Assembly: GCF_018122625.2 (NCBI RefSeq)
Contig: NZ_JAGQFT020000003.1
Coordinates: 248,001 to 312,000, forward strand
Length of the DNA stretch: 64,000 bases
DNA from: Coralloluteibacterium stylophorae
Lineage (GTDB): Bacteria; Pseudomonadota; Gammaproteobacteria; Xanthomonadales; Xanthomonadaceae
Direction of reading: 5' to 3'
Shown here: one piece after another, positions 17,905 through 28,149 of the stretch
How the letters are laid out: the number at the start of each line of letters is the position of its first letter
Position numbering within the stretch: the stretch's first letter is position 1
Position numbers and translations under genes: made by a program
The notes under the pieces: model-generated
The model's database searches: none
What the model saw: the letters and a program-made list of their open reading frames with translations, nothing else
Told to the model about the DNA's origin: nothing

Positions 17905-19635
17905 ATGACCGATCTTCCGGCCGCGCCGCAGCGCGCCGTCCACGACGACTTCCTCGGGCATCCCAAGGGCCTGTTCGTCTGCTTCTTCACCGAGCTGTGG
18001 GAGCGCTTCTCCTTCTACGGGATGAAGGCGCTGCTGTTCCTCTACCTCACCAAGTACCACCTGTTCGGCGATGCGCCGAGCTACGACCTTCTCGGCGCCT
18101 ACGGCGGCCTGGTCTATGCGGTGCCGGTGATCGGCGGCCTGCTCGCCGACCGCTTCCTCGGCATGCGCAAGGCGGTGGTGCTGGGCGGCGTGCTGCTGGT
18201 GCTGGGCCACCTGGGCATGGCCGTCGAGGGCGAGCAGGCGCGGCTGGTCGACGGCGTGGTGGTGCGCGACGACGGCGCGCTGCAGGTGTTCTACCTGTCG
18301 CTGGCGCTGATCATCATGGGCGTCGGCTTCCTCAAGCCCAACATCTCGACCATCGTCGGCCAGCTCTATCCGAAGAACGACCCGCGCCGCGAATCCGGCT
18401 TCACCGTGTTCTACGCCGGCATCAACGTCGGCGCGCTGTTCGCGAGCCTGGTCTGCGCCTTCCTCGGCGAGACCTATGGCTGGAAGTACGGCTTCGGCGC
18501 GGCCGGCATCGGCATGGGAGCCGGCCTGGTGGTATTCCTGTGGGGCCAGAAGTACCTGCGCGGCCTGGCCGAGCCGCCGGATCCGGCGCGCCTGCGCGAA
18601 CGGGTCGGCCCGCTCTCGCGCGAGTGGCTGATCTACCTCGGCAGCTTCGCCGGGGTGCTGCTGGTCTGGCAGCTGATTCAGCGGACCTGGACCGTGCACG
18701 GCGCGATGCACGTGATCGCGGCGGCGTTCGCCGCCTGGTTCGTGTGGTTCCTGGCCCGCCACTGCACGCGCGTGCAGCGCGAGCAGATGGTCACCCTGGT
18801 GGTGCTGATCTTCGGCGTGCTGATCTTCTTCGCGCTGTACGAGCAGACCTACGGCTCCTGGGTCGCCTTCACCGACCGCCTGCTGACCAAGGACCTGTTC
18901 CGGCTGGACCTCGGCGGCTACACCGCCGCCCTGCCCTGGGCGATCTTCGCGCTCGGCGCGAGCCCGCTGCTCATGGTCGCGGCGCTGATGGCCGCCGATC
19001 GCGGTCGCGCCGGGCTGGCCAGGGGTGCCGTCGTGCTGATGGCGATCGGCCTGGCGCTTGCGCTGGCGCACGACGTGATCCTGGTGCCGCAGACGGCGGG
19101 CTCGCTGACCTTCATCGGCGCGTTCTTCATCGTGGTGCTGGCGCCCGTCTTCTCGTGGCTGTGGCCGTGGCTGGAGCGCCGCGGGCTCAACCCGAGCAAG
19201 CCGGCGAAGATGGCGGTCGGGCTGGTGCTGGCCGGCCTCGCCTTCCTGCCGCTGATGCTGGCCGCAAGCGACGCGGCGGGCGGCGCGCTGGCGAGCGTGT
19301 GGTGGCTGGTGCTGGCCTACTTCGTGCTCGAACTCGGCGAGATGTGCCTGTCGCCGATCGGCCTGGCGGCGGTGACCCAGCTTTCGGTGGCCCGCGTGGT
19401 GGGCCTGATGATGGGTGCGTTCTGGCTCGGCACCGCCTATTCCGAGGTCCTGGCCGCCCAGTTCGGCAAGCTGGCCGCGATCGAGATCCCGGAGGACGGG
19501 GTCATCGACATGGCCCAGGCCGCCGGCACCTACGGTGATCTGTTCCAGAGCATGCTGTGGATCGGCATCGGCAGCGGCGTGCTGTTCCTGATCCTGACCC
19601 CGCTGCTGCGGCGCTGGATGCACGGCGAGAAGTGA
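17905..19635 (+). CDS. POT/PTR family proton-dependent oligopeptide transporter
   Basis: A 576-residue major-facilitator protein with the PTR2 hallmark ExxERFxxYG as ELWERFSFYGMKALL, and GFLKPNISTIVGQLYP followed by FYAGINVGAL. A central cytoplasmic linker and 14 helices are expected for the bacterial POT class. It imports di- and tripeptides with protons. The ATG at 17905 (MTDLPAAPQRAVHDDF) starts the conserved part; an in-frame ATG at 17839 adds a non-conserved stretch. It diverges from the secreted S9 peptidase and ends in a shared terminator with ssb. Confidence 0.93.
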   Translation: MTDLPAAPQRAVHDDFLGHPKGLFVCFFTELWERFSFYGMKALLFLYLTKYHLFGDAPSYDLLGAYGGLVYAVPVIGGLLADRFLGMRKAVVLGGVLLVLGHLGMAVEGEQARLVDGVVVRDDGALQVFYLSLALIIMGVGFLKPNISTIVGQLYPKNDPRRESGFTVFYAGINVGALFASLVCAFLGETYGWKYGFGAAGIGMGAGLVVFLWGQKYLRGLAEPPDPARLRERVGPLSREWLIYLGSFAGVLLVWQLIQRTWTVHGAMHVIAAAFAAWFVWFLARHCTRVQREQMVTLVVLIFGVLIFFALYEQTYGSWVAFTDRLLTKDLFRLDLGGYTAALPWAIFALGASPLLMVAALMAADRGRAGLARGAVVLMAIGLALALAHDVILVPQTAGSLTFIGAFFIVVLAPVFSWLWPWLERRGLNPSKPAKMAVGLVLAGLAFLPLMLAASDAAGGALASVWWLVLAYFVLELGEMCLSPIGLAAVTQLSVARVVGLMMGAFWLGTAYSEVLAAQFGKLAAIEIPEDGVIDMAQAAGTYGDLFQSMLWIGIGSGVLFLILTPLLRRWMHGEK

Positions 19636-19662
19636 GCCGGCCGCGCCGCGGCGCGGGAAACG

Positions 19663-19690
19663 CGAAGGCCCATCTCGCGATGGGCCTTCG
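19663..19690. terminator. Bidirectional hairpin terminator between POT gene and ssb
   Basis: A perfect 12-bp inverted repeat (arms 19663-19674 and 19679-19690, tetraloop TCGC) lies between two convergent stop codons. There is no long T-run on either side (a short TTT follows on the minus strand), so termination efficiency is uncertain, but position and stem strength fit a shared terminator. Confidence 0.75.
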
Positions 19691-19702
19691 TGGGTGGAAC
19701 GA

Positions 19703-20266
<564 letters not shown>

Positions 20267-20427
20267 AGATCGGATTTCCTTAGCAAAGCGGTCCGCGGAT
20301 GCGGACGACGGGGCGGCGATGATACGCCGCACCCGGCGGCGGCGTCGCCTGCCGCGGCGCCGGGCTGCGCGGTAGGAAATCGCCGCCCGCGAGGTGCCGC
20401 ACAACCCGGCGTCACGCCGCCGGCACG

Positions 20428-20433
20428 TATACT
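20428..20433 (+). promoter_or_regulatory. Candidate -10 element upstream of ispB
   Basis: TATACT matches the sigma-70 -10 consensus at 5 of 6 positions and ends 28 nt before the ispB start codon, in the divergent ssb/ispB gap. No convincing -35 element is visible at the right spacing. Confidence 0.4.
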
Positions 20434-20461
20434 TCGCGGTCGGTCCGCAGTGCCCCACGCC

Positions 20462-21454
20462 ATGTCCGCAACGCTCCCCGATTCGCTCGACCTCCCCGAC
20501 ATCCAGCGGCTGGCGGCCGCGGACATGCAGGCGGTCGACACGCTGATCCGGGCGCGGCTGGCCTCCGACGTGGTGCTGATCAACCAGGTCGCTGAGCACA
20601 TCGTGGCCGCGGGCGGCAAGCGGCTGCGGCCGATGCTGGTAGTGCTCGCCGCCCGCGCCCTCGGCGGCGGCGGCACCGCGGCGCACACGCTGGCGGCGAT
20701 CGTCGAGTTCATCCACACCTCGACCCTGCTGCACGACGACGTGGTCGACGAGTCCGATCTCCGCCGCGGCCGGCGCACCGCCAATGCGCTGTGGGGCAAC
20801 GCGCCGAGCGTGCTGGTCGGCGACTTCCTGTACTCGCGCAGCTTCCAGCTGATGGTCGAGCTCGACTCGATGCCGGTCATGCGCGTGCTCGCCGACACCA
20901 CCAACGCCATCGCCGAGGGCGAGGTGCTGCAACTGCTGCACGTCCACAACCCCGACACCGACGAGGCCGCCTACCTGCGCGTCATCGAGCGCAAGACCGC
21001 GGTCCTGTTCGCCGCCGCGACGCGACTGGGCGCGATGCTCGCCGGTGCCGACGCCGCCACCGCCGAGCGCATGCACGCCTTCGGGCTGCAGCTTGGTTAC
21101 GCCTTCCAGATCGCCGACGACGTCCTCGACTACGCCGGCGATGCCGCCGCGCTCGGCAAGAACCTGGGCGACGATCTCGCCGAGGGCAAGGCAACCCTGC
21201 CGTTGATCCATGCCATGGCGCATGCGCAGCCCGCCGCGCGCGAGCGGCTGGCCAGGATCATCGAGAACGGCGACAGCGCCGCCCTGCCCGAGGTGATCGC
21301 GGCGATCGAGGCGAGCGGCGGGCTGGAGTACAGCCGCGCGGTCGCGATGCGCCACGCGGACGCGGCGATCGCCGCGCTCGAGGGGCTGGCGGACAACGAA
21401 TGGGGAGCGGCGCTGCGTGGCCTCGCCCGCTATGCGGTGGCGCGGGTGCACTGA
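20462..21454 (+). CDS. ispB: Polyprenyl (octaprenyl) diphosphate synthase
   Basis: A 330-residue trans-prenyltransferase that makes the ubiquinone side chain from IPP and farnesyl diphosphate. The two aspartate-rich motifs are DDVVD (92-96, followed by [13 protein letters not shown]) and DDVLD (219-223), with GGKRLRPML near residue 51. Small residues before the first motif (HTSTLLH) fit a long-chain product of about C40, although chain length cannot be fixed from sequence. ATG at 20462. The product feeds the quinone pool used by the bc1 complex encoded at 1162-3804. Confidence 0.94.
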   Translation: MSATLPDSLDLPDIQRLAAADMQAVDTLIRARLASDVVLINQVAEHIVAAGGKRLRPMLVVLAARALGGGGTAAHTLAAIVEFIHTSTLLHDDVVDESDLRRGRRTANALWGNAPSVLVGDFLYSRSFQLMVELDSMPVMRVLADTTNAIAEGEVLQLLHVHNPDTDEAAYLRVIERKTAVLFAAATRLGAMLAGADAATAERMHAFGLQLGYAFQIADDVLDYAGDAAALGKNLGDDLAEGKATLPLIHAMAHAQPAARERLARIIENGDSAALPEVIAAIEASGGLEYSRAVAMRHADAAIAALEGLADNEWGAALRGLARYAVARVH

Positions 21455-21827
21455 GCTGCCGGCGGGTGCGCCTGCGCCATGGTGAGGGCCGCGGCTCCTG
21501 GCCCGGCCGATTCCGGACATCGCTCGAGCCGGGTTGCGCGCACCAGGACATGGTCGCGGCCGGCCTGTGTGCCGGTCGTCCTCGAGGGTGCGGGGGGGCT
21601 CGGAAGGTCGGGGCTGCCACTTCCCTGTGGCCGGTTGGTGATCCCCATGCCGCCGGGCGGCGACGGAACGGACGTTAGACGCGGGCGTCGCCCGCGGCAA
21701 GGTCAGGTGAAGACAGTATCGCTGACGCATCCCCGCAATCGCCTATCGTCAGCGGGCCCAGATTGATCCGCTAAGCGGAACCGGACCAGCGTTAGTCAGA
21801 ATCTCTGACTGTTGCGTATCGCTGACA
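21455..21827. other. Non-coding stretch with strong secondary structure between convergent genes
   Basis: No convincing gene lies in these 373 bases between the stops of ispB (plus) and the dienelactone-hydrolase-like gene (minus). The left part can fold into one long rod: outer stem 21474-21482/21645-21653, an open middle with a small CCAC/GTGG hairpin near 21617-21630, and an inner stem from 21507-21514/21602-21611 to a hexaloop at 21565-21570. The right part is less GC-rich and contains palindromes at 21720-21754 and 21794-21810. It may encode a structured RNA on one strand. An antisense 72-codon frame (21430-21648) is Pro/Ala/Arg-rich and not persuasive. Confidence 0.4.
21716..21826. repeat. 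Cluster of short palindromes and an 11-bp direct repeat
   Basis: GTATCGCTGAC occurs at 21716-21726 and again at 21816-21826, exactly 100 bp apart. CGCTGACG (21720-21727) pairs with CGTCAGCG (21747-21754). TCCGCT-A-AGCGGA lies near 21766-21778, and AGTCAGA/TCTGACT (21794-21800/21804-21810) forms a 7-bp stem. The cluster sits just past the stop of the minus-strand hydrolase gene and may act as a termination or REP-like region. Confidence 0.55.
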
Positions 21828-22607
21828 TCAGAGGATTTCCTCGAAGAATGCTTCGACCAGCCGCTCCGCCCGGCGCGCGGCACGGGCGTCGTAGCGGCAG
21901 TTGCCGGGGCCGTCGCCGGCCGCTTCCTCGGCGAAGCAGTGGCGCGCGCCGCCGAACTCGACCAGCTGCCAGTCCGCGTCGACCGCGTCCATCTCGGCCT
22001 GGAATGCGGCGATGTCGGCATCGCTGACCGAGGTGTCGGCAGCGCCGTTGAGCACGAGTACGGCCGCGGGCAGGTCGCCGCGCGCGGGCCGGTCGGTGGC
22101 GAGGCCGCCGTGCAGGCTGACCACGCCGGCGAGCCGCTCCTCGCCGCTGCGGGCGAGTTCGAGAATCGTGCTGCCACCGAAGCAGAAGCCCATGCCGGCC
22201 AGCCGCTGCGGGTCGAGCGGCGCCGCATCGGCCTGCGCCTGCAGGGCATCGAGCGCACGCGCCGCCCGTGCGCGCAGCAGGCCACGGTCGGCGTACATGC
22301 GCTCGACCTGGCGGCGCGCGGCCTGGGCATCGGCCGGGCGCACCTCCTTGCCGTACACGTCCGCGACCAGCACCACGTAGCCCCCGGCGGCGACCTCGCG
22401 CGCCTCCTCCACCGCAGCCTCGGTCACGCCCATCCAGTTGGGCACCATGAGCACGCCCGGCCGGCGGCCCTGGTCGGCGTCGTCGTAGACCAGCACGCCC
22501 TCGAAATCGGCCCCGTCCAGGGACCAGCGGAGCGGCTCGGCGCGCATCGCCGCCGCGGCGGGGGCGATGCAGGCGGCGAACAGGAGCAGGGACAGGCTGC
22601 GGATCAC
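21828..22607 (-). CDS. Exported dienelactone hydrolase family protein
   Basis: A 259-residue alpha/beta hydrolase with signal peptide MIRSLSLLLFAACIAPAAAA. The nucleophile is C142 in GMGFCFGGST, as in dienelactone hydrolases; the probable acid is D in LNGAADTSVSD and the base H in GARHCFAEE. PNWMGV near residue 56 is the usual oxyanion segment. Natural substrates of such exported homologues are not known; lactone or ester cleavage is inferred from family. It starts 70 nt after murD2 on the same strand and may be read from that operon. Confidence 0.85.
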   Translation of the reverse strand: MIRSLSLLLFAACIAPAAAAMRAEPLRWSLDGADFEGVLVYDDADQGRRPGVLMVPNWMGVTEAAVEEAREVAAGGYVVLVADVYGKEVRPADAQAARRQVERMYADRGLLRARAARALDALQAQADAAPLDPQRLAGMGFCFGGSTILELARSGEERLAGVVSLHGGLATDRPARGDLPAAVLVLNGAADTSVSDADIAAFQAEMDAVDADWQLVEFGGARHCFAEEAAGDGPGNCRYDARAARRAERLVEAFFEEIL

Positions 22608-22677
22608 GGCACGACTCCTCGACGGCGGGCGGATCCGCCCAGTCTATCCGCGCGCCCGCCGCCCACCGCGGCTGCCC

Positions 22678-24078
22678 TCAGGCCACGCCGAGCCCGCCGA
22701 TGGCGCCGACGTCGGCCGTGTCGAAACCGGCGATCGCGGCGAAATGGCGTCCGCGTTCCGCATAGTCGCGGTAGGCATCGAAGCTGGGCGCGCCGGGCGA
22801 CAGCAGCACCACGCCGGTGTGGTCGAGCACCGCGGCCGCCGCCTGCACCGCCGCGGCCATGTCCGCCGCCTGCAGCAGGCGGAAGCGCCCGCCGTGCGCA
22901 TGCGGCGCCAACGCGGCATGGATGCGTGGTCCGTTGGCGCCCATCGCCACCACCGCCACCGGCGGCTCGCGGGCGATGCGCTCGGCGAAGTGCCCCCAGT
23001 CGAGGCCGCGGTCGTGGCCGCCGACCAGGATCGCCACCCGCCGGCCGCGGAAGCAGTCGAGCGCGGCGAGGCTGGCGTGCGGGGTGGTGCTGATCGAGTC
23101 GTCGACGTACTCGACGCCGGCGACCGCCCCGAGCGGCTGCAGGCGATGCGGCAGGGGCCGGAACGATTCGGCGGCGGCGGCCAGGGCGACCGCATCCAGG
23201 CCCAGCGCTTCCACCGCCGCGAGCGCCGCGCACAGGTTGCCGCCGTTGTGCTGGCCGGGCGCGTGCAGGCGGCGCAGGTCGAACACCGGCCGCCCGCCGC
23301 GGCACACGTGCCCGTCGCCGACGTGCCAGCCGTCGGCGCGGTTGAACCACACCAGGTGCGCCTCGGCCGTTGCCTCGGGGTCGAGGGCCGCCAGCCGCGC
23401 ATCGGCCGCGTTGAGCACCAGCGTGCGCGGCCGTCCGCGGGTGACGAGGGCGAGCTTGTCCTCGACGTAGCGGGCCTCGCCGCCATGCCAGTCGAGATGC
23501 TCGGGGAACAGGTTGAGCACCACGCCGACCTCGGGCCGGGTGGCATGGTCGAGGAAGGCGTCGCGGGTCTGGTAGCTCGACAGCTCGATCGCCCAGAACG
23601 CCAGTGCCGGCGTCACGTCCATCAGCTCGATCAGCGGCAGGCCGATGTTGCCGGCCAGCGCGGTGCGCTGCCCGGCGGCGCGCAGCAGGTGGGCGACGAG
23701 CGCGGTGGTGGTGCTCTTGCCCTTGGTCCCGGTGACGCAGACGGTGCGGGCGTCCGGGTGCGTGGCGAACCACAGGGCGCTGGCACCGACGAACCGCGCG
23801 CCGAGGAGCGTCGCCTCGCCGGCCGGCGGTGCGTAGGGGCTGATGCCGGGCGACTTCACCACCACGTCGAAGTCGGCCAGCGCCTGCGGGTCGACCTCGG
23901 CACGGGCGCTCAGCAGCGGGTCGCCCAGCGCCGCCACCTGCGCCACTTCGGCCGCCGCGCAGAACACCGCCAGCGGCTGCGCCGGAAAGCGTCGCCGCAG
24001 CCAGGCGGCGGTCGCGCGGCCTTCGCGCCCCCAGCCCCAGACCGCGACGCGGCGGCCCTCAAGCCGCGAAGGATGCAC
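22678..24078 (-). CDS. murD2: UDP-N-acetylmuramoyl-L-alanine--L-glutamate ligase
   Basis: A 466-residue Mur ligase: N-terminal dinucleotide-like domain ([17 protein letters not shown]), central ATPase domain with TGTKGKSTT (116-124) and a C-terminal domain with [12 protein letters not shown]. MurD2 of Xanthomonas adds L-Glu, not D-Glu, to UDP-MurNAc-L-Ala; the neighbouring MurL then epimerises it (established for Xanthomonas oryzae). That neighbourhood is what distinguishes this gene from an ordinary murD; the normal murD would be expected in the dcw cluster outside the window. The start is a GTG at 24078, overlapping the murL end by 20 nt. Confidence 0.88.
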   Translation of the reverse strand: MHPSRLEGRRVAVWGWGREGRATAAWLRRRFPAQPLAVFCAAAEVAQVAALGDPLLSARAEVDPQALADFDVVVKSPGISPYAPPAGEATLLGARFVGASALWFATHPDARTVCVTGTKGKSTTTALVAHLLRAAGQRTALAGNIGLPLIELMDVTPALAFWAIELSSYQTRDAFLDHATRPEVGVVLNLFPEHLDWHGGEARYVEDKLALVTRGRPRTLVLNAADARLAALDPEATAEAHLVWFNRADGWHVGDGHVCRGGRPVFDLRRLHAPGQHNGGNLCAALAAVEALGLDAVALAAAAESFRPLPHRLQPLGAVAGVEYVDDSISTTPHASLAALDCFRGRRVAILVGGHDRGLDWGHFAERIAREPPVAVVAMGANGPRIHAALAPHAHGGRFRLLQAADMAAAVQAAAAVLDHTGVVLLSPGAPSFDAYRDYAERGRHFAAIAGFDTADVGAIGGLGVA

Positions 24079-25417
24079 GCAGCGACTCCCACAGCGCCGG
24101 CGGGATGCGGTGCTCGTCGACCGGTTCGAGCAGCGGCTCGACGGCCAGCTCTTCGCGGCCGAGCTGCGGCCGGATCTCGCGCGCGAAGCGCTCGACCAGG
24201 GCGTCCTCGCGCCAGGCCGGCGACCAGCTCAGGGCGGCGAAGGCGGCGCGCGACTCGCGTGCCTCGCCGACGCATTCGAAGGGCTTGTGGTCGCGGTACT
24301 CGATCAGCGCGTCGAAGCCCGCCGCCTGGTTCGGCTCGTCCAGCAGGTTGCGGCCGAAGATCGACATCAGCCGCGGCTTGGGCATGAACGGCGCCAGCGC
24401 CAGGAACACGAAGTGGCACTTCGGGCACTGCCCGCACCAGCGACTGGTGGGGCGCGCGCCGAGGATGTGGAAGTTGCGGTTGCAGCTGGAAAAGTGCGCG
24501 TCGTAGCGGTCGGTGCGGGCGAACTGGCGCGCCACCGCCAGTTCGGAGAACGGGCGCAGCAGCGAGTAGTACTTCAGGTCCGCGGCGATGCGGCCGGCGA
24601 CGTAGGCGCCGAAGGCCTGCTCGAACGCCCAGCCCTTCGACCACTGGTGGTTCACCTCGCCGGTGCCCTCGATCAGGCTGCCGTAGCTCGCCGAGCGTTC
24701 GTTGGAGAACACCACCTGGTCGACGCCGCGCAGCAACGCCGCCAGCACCAGGATCGCCGAGTTCACCGCGGTCACCGGGATGTGGCCGTTGAGCGCGCCG
24801 TGGCGGTTGTAGTCGAACAGCTCCGGCGCCAGCGAACGGGTGATGTTGACCAGCGGCAGGCCGGTGCGCGCGGCGCAGGCGTGGATCAGCTGCGAGCCGC
24901 CGATCCACACCGCACTCTGCGCCACGCCGGCCGCGCGCAGGGCCTCCACCGAGACCAGCGAATCCTTGCCGCCGCCGACCGCGGTCAGCGCGTGCGGCGC
25001 CAGCCCGAGCACCGGCGCCGGCGCGGGCTCGGTGCCGACGTGGGGAAACACGATGCGGCCGCGCAGTTCGAGCCCGTTGCGATAGGCGAACTCGCCCAGG
25101 CCGTTCTCGTACACCAGCGTCGCCAGCGCCGCGGTGGCGGCATCCAGCGGCTCGCCCTCGACCACGATCGCCGGCGGCACCGCGGCCTTGTAGTAGCTCA
25201 CCCCGGCGACCAGGTGCAGCAGGCGCAGGGCGCGGTCCACGGCCGCCGCGCGGTCCGGGTCGAGCTCGAACGGCGCGCCGGGGATGCGCACCACCTCGAT
25301 CAGCTCGGGGCCGTCGTCGAAGGCGTAGACCAGGCGCGCCTCGCCGGTCTTGGCGTGGAACTCGCGGCGAACGAAGCGGAAGGCGCGGATCGCGCCGCGG
25401 TCGAACACGGTGTTCAT
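24059..25417 (-). CDS. murL: UDP-MurNAc-L-Ala-L-Glu epimerase
   Basis: A 452-residue protein matching MurL of xanthomonads, which uses ATP and Mg2+ to convert the terminal L-Glu of UDP-MurNAc-L-Ala-L-Glu to D-Glu, so that no glutamate racemase is needed. A PP-loop-like GGGKDS (148-153, in [17 protein letters not shown]) would bind ATP for carboxylate activation. Other conserved parts are [23 protein letters not shown] and the cysteine cluster [10 protein letters not shown]. Its ATG overlaps the stop of the upstream kinase-decarboxylase gene (ATGA), and its end overlaps murD2, so the three proteins are made from one message. Confidence 0.9.
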   Translation of the reverse strand: MNTVFDRGAIRAFRFVRREFHAKTGEARLVYAFDDGPELIEVVRIPGAPFELDPDRAAAVDRALRLLHLVAGVSYYKAAVPPAIVVEGEPLDAATAALATLVYENGLGEFAYRNGLELRGRIVFPHVGTEPAPAPVLGLAPHALTAVGGGKDSLVSVEALRAAGVAQSAVWIGGSQLIHACAARTGLPLVNITRSLAPELFDYNRHGALNGHIPVTAVNSAILVLAALLRGVDQVVFSNERSASYGSLIEGTGEVNHQWSKGWAFEQAFGAYVAGRIAADLKYYSLLRPFSELAVARQFARTDRYDAHFSSCNRNFHILGARPTSRWCGQCPKCHFVFLALAPFMPKPRLMSIFGRNLLDEPNQAAGFDALIEYRDHKPFECVGEARESRAAFAALSWSPAWREDALVERFAREIRPQLGREELAVEPLLEPVDEHRIPPALWESLRASFAA

Positions 25418-28017
25418 GCCAGGGCCTCCTCCACGGGCAGTGCGCGCTGGTTGTAGGTATTGGCCATGACCATGCCGTAGGCGCCGGCGTCGGCCACCAG
25501 CAGCACGTCGCCCTCGCGGGTGGCGTCCGGCAGGCGCCGACGCCGGCCGAGCACGTCGCCGCTCTCGCAGATCGGGCCGACCACGTCCACCGGCGTGCCC
25601 GGCGGCGCATCGAGCCGGCTCAGGTTGACGATCTCGTGGAAGGCGCCGTACAGCGCCGGGCGCAGCAGCGCGTTCATGCCGGCGTCGGCGCCGACCCGGC
25701 GCACGCCCTGCTTGTCGACCACCTGGGTGGCGGTCAGCAGCAGCACGCCGGCCTCGGCCACCAGCCAGCGCCCGGGTTCGATCCACAGCGCGTACTCCGG
25801 ACGCGCCGCCTTCATCTCGACCAGTTCGCGGGCGTAGGCGGCGAGGTCGAAGGCCTCGGCGTCCGGGTCGTAGGCGATGCCCAGCCCGCCACCGATGTCG
25901 AGGAAGGCGACGGTGCCGATCTCGTCGGCGGTCGACGCCAGCACCGCGTGCACCTCGCGCCAGTGCGCGGTGTCGTGGATGCCGCTGCCGATGTGCGCGT
26001 GCAGGCCGACGATGCGGGCGCCGGCGGCCGCGGCTGCGGCGACGACGGCGGGTACCGCGTCCACGGCGAGTCCGAACTTGGCGCCCTTGCCGCCGGTGCG
26101 GACCTTCTCGTGGTGACCGCTGCCGAAGCCCGGATCGATGCGCAGCGTGATCTCGCGCCCCGCGAACAGCTCCGGCCAGTCGCGCAGCGGCGCGACCGAA
26201 TCGACGGTCACGTGCACGCCACGCGCCAGCGCGTCGGCGTACTCGGCGCGCGGGGCGAAGCTCGGGGTGAACAGGACGCGGCCGGGGTCGAGATCCGGCA
26301 GCACCGCGAACACGTGCGCCAGCTCCCCGGCGGAGACGCACTCCAGCCCGCTGCCCTCCTCCGCCAGCACGCGCAGGATGGCGGGGTGCGGATTGGCCTT
26401 GATCGCGAAGAAGCGGCGGTCGACCGCGGCGATCCCCGCCAGGCCGCGCGCGCGGGCGCGCACGGTGTCGAGATCGTAGACGTAGCGCGGCGTGCCGGCG
26501 GCGGCGCGATCCAGGAGGTCGTCGCGGCGCGCCATCCACCAGGCCTCCCGGCGCGCGCCCTCGGGCAGGCCGAGGCGGCGCCAGCTCGGGCCGAACACCG
26601 CGGTCTCGTCGACCGGCATGGCGCCCGAGGCGATCAGCAGGCCGTGCAGGCGCGGCATGATCCCGTCGGCCAGTTCCTCGTCGACGACGAAGGTGAGGTT
26701 GAGGTCGTTGGACGACTGCGAGATCAGGTGCACGCGCTCGCGGCCGAACTCGCTCCACACCTCGGTGAGCCGGTGCAGCAGCCCGCGGATGCCACGGCCG
26801 ACCAGCGTGATCGCCGCGCACGGCGCGATCACCTTGACCCGGCACACGTGGGCGAGATCCGCGCACAGCGCCTCGAGCACGTTGGAACTGACCAGGTTCT
26901 CGGACGGATCCAGGGACACGGTGATGTTGGTCTGCGAGGTGCCGATCAGGTCGATCGACAGCCCGTGGCGCTTGAAGCGCTCGAACACGTCCGCGGTGAA
27001 GCCGACCTGCTGCCACATGCCGATCGACTCCATCGATACCAGCACGATGCCGCGGCGCGAACTCAGCGCCTTGACCCCCGGCACCGGCGCGGCGCTGCCG
27101 CAGATCTCGGTGCCCGGCAGCTCGGGACGGTCGGTGTCGCGGATCCACAGCGGCACGCCGGCGTCGCGGCAGGGCTGGATGCAGCGCGGGTGCAGCACCT
27201 TGGCGCCGGTGGTGGCGATCTCCTGCGCCTCCTCGTAGTCCAGCCGGGTGAGCAGGCGCGCGTCCGGCACCTGGCGCGGGTTGGCGCTGAACATGCCGGG
27301 CACGTCGGTCCAGATCTCGACCCGGCGCGCGCCGACGAGCGCCCCGAAGTAGGCGGCCGAGGTGTCCGAGCCACCGCGGCCGAGGATCGCGGTGCCGCCG
27401 TCGTCGGCGCGGGCGATGAAGCCCTGGCTCAGCAGCAGCGCGTGCGGCTGCGCGGCGAAGCGTGCGCGCAGCGCGTCGTCGGATGCCGTGGAGCAGGACA
27501 CCGACAGCCGCCGCGCCCACTCGCCCTGGTTCGGGATCGACACCGTGCGCAGCCAGTCGCGGGCATCGGTCCAGCCGATGTCCAGACCCTGCGCCCGGAG
27601 ATAGGCCGCGCCGAGCGTCGACGAGCACAGCTCGCCCTGTGCCAGCACCTCGGCCTGCCAGTCGAGCGCGGCGGCGGCGCGGCGCGGATCGGCCGCCAGC
27701 GCGCGCAGCGCCTGCATGCGTGCGCCGAGCACCGCCTGCGGGTCGAGGCCGAGTTCGTCGGCACAGAAGCGCTCGTGGCGCTCGACCAGCGCCTCGGCGG
27801 CGGCGGCGGTCGCACCGGCGTCGGCGTGGCCGTCGATCAGCGCCTGCAGCGCATTGGTCACCCCCGAGAGCGCCGAGACGACCGTCAGCACGCGGGCGCC
27901 GTCGCGCCCGGCGGTCTCGCGCATGAGCCGGCCGATGGTGTCCCAGCGGCTGCGTTTCGACACGCTGGTCCCGCCGAACTTCAGGACGATCCAGGGTGCG
28001 GGGGCGGCTGCGGGCAT
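25414..28017 (-). CDS. lysA: Bifunctional aspartate kinase / diaminopimelate decarboxylase
   Basis: An 867-residue fusion that carries the first and last steps of lysine synthesis. Residues 8-460 are aspartate kinase (WIVLKFGGTSVSKRSRW with K13; RGGSDTSAAYFGALV; ACT-like part with VSMESIGMWQQVGF and SQTNITVSLD). Residues about 490-867 are the PLP-dependent decarboxylase: K540 in FFAIKANPHPA is the PLP lysine, GLHAHIGSGIHD and CESGDVLGRRRRL follow. The combination is characteristic of xanthomonads. Placing DAP decarboxylase upstream of murL and murD2 ties DAP/lysine balance to peptidoglycan precursor supply. ATG at 28017; an upstream in-frame TTG at 28044 is less likely. Confidence 0.93.
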   Translation of the reverse strand: MPAAAPAPWIVLKFGGTSVSKRSRWDTIGRLMRETAGRDGARVLTVVSALSGVTNALQALIDGHADAGATAAAAEALVERHERFCADELGLDPQAVLGARMQALRALAADPRRAAAALDWQAEVLAQGELCSSTLGAAYLRAQGLDIGWTDARDWLRTVSIPNQGEWARRLSVSCSTASDDALRARFAAQPHALLLSQGFIARADDGGTAILGRGGSDTSAAYFGALVGARRVEIWTDVPGMFSANPRQVPDARLLTRLDYEEAQEIATTGAKVLHPRCIQPCRDAGVPLWIRDTDRPELPGTEICGSAAPVPGVKALSSRRGIVLVSMESIGMWQQVGFTADVFERFKRHGLSIDLIGTSQTNITVSLDPSENLVSSNVLEALCADLAHVCRVKVIAPCAAITLVGRGIRGLLHRLTEVWSEFGRERVHLISQSSNDLNLTFVVDEELADGIMPRLHGLLIASGAMPVDETAVFGPSWRRLGLPEGARREAWWMARRDDLLDRAAAGTPRYVYDLDTVRARARGLAGIAAVDRRFFAIKANPHPAILRVLAEEGSGLECVSAGELAHVFAVLPDLDPGRVLFTPSFAPRAEYADALARGVHVTVDSVAPLRDWPELFAGREITLRIDPGFGSGHHEKVRTGGKGAKFGLAVDAVPAVVAAAAAAGARIVGLHAHIGSGIHDTAHWREVHAVLASTADEIGTVAFLDIGGGLGIAYDPDAEAFDLAAYARELVEMKAARPEYALWIEPGRWLVAEAGVLLLTATQVVDKQGVRRVGADAGMNALLRPALYGAFHEIVNLSRLDAPPGTPVDVVGPICESGDVLGRRRRLPDATREGDVLLVADAGAYGMVMANTYNQRALPVEEALA

Positions 28018-28149
28018 CTGCGGCGGGTTCCGGGGCGGGGACAAGGCAAAGACCGACGATGATAAGTCAGCCGCCGCGCGCCGGAGGCCGCGGGCGGAGG
28101 GTGGTGTTGTTTATCCTGCGCGGCCCGTCACGCCCGAAGGAGCCGCGCG

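Noticed and set aside
21430-21648. Antisense 72-codon frame in the structured gap
   Set aside because: Pro/Ser/Arg-rich with no recognisable feature, and it overlaps the end of ispB; the base-paired structure explains the region better.
21455-21670. Firm identification as 6S RNA, RNase P RNA, SRP RNA or tmRNA
   Set aside because: The outline resembles 6S RNA and a short GGTTGGTGA match exists, but core consensus and gene context are missing; signature motifs of rnpB, ffs and ssrA were not found.
22678-24078. Ordinary murD
   Set aside because: Its overlap with murL and the fused lysA gene, and the absence of other dcw-cluster genes, fit murD2.
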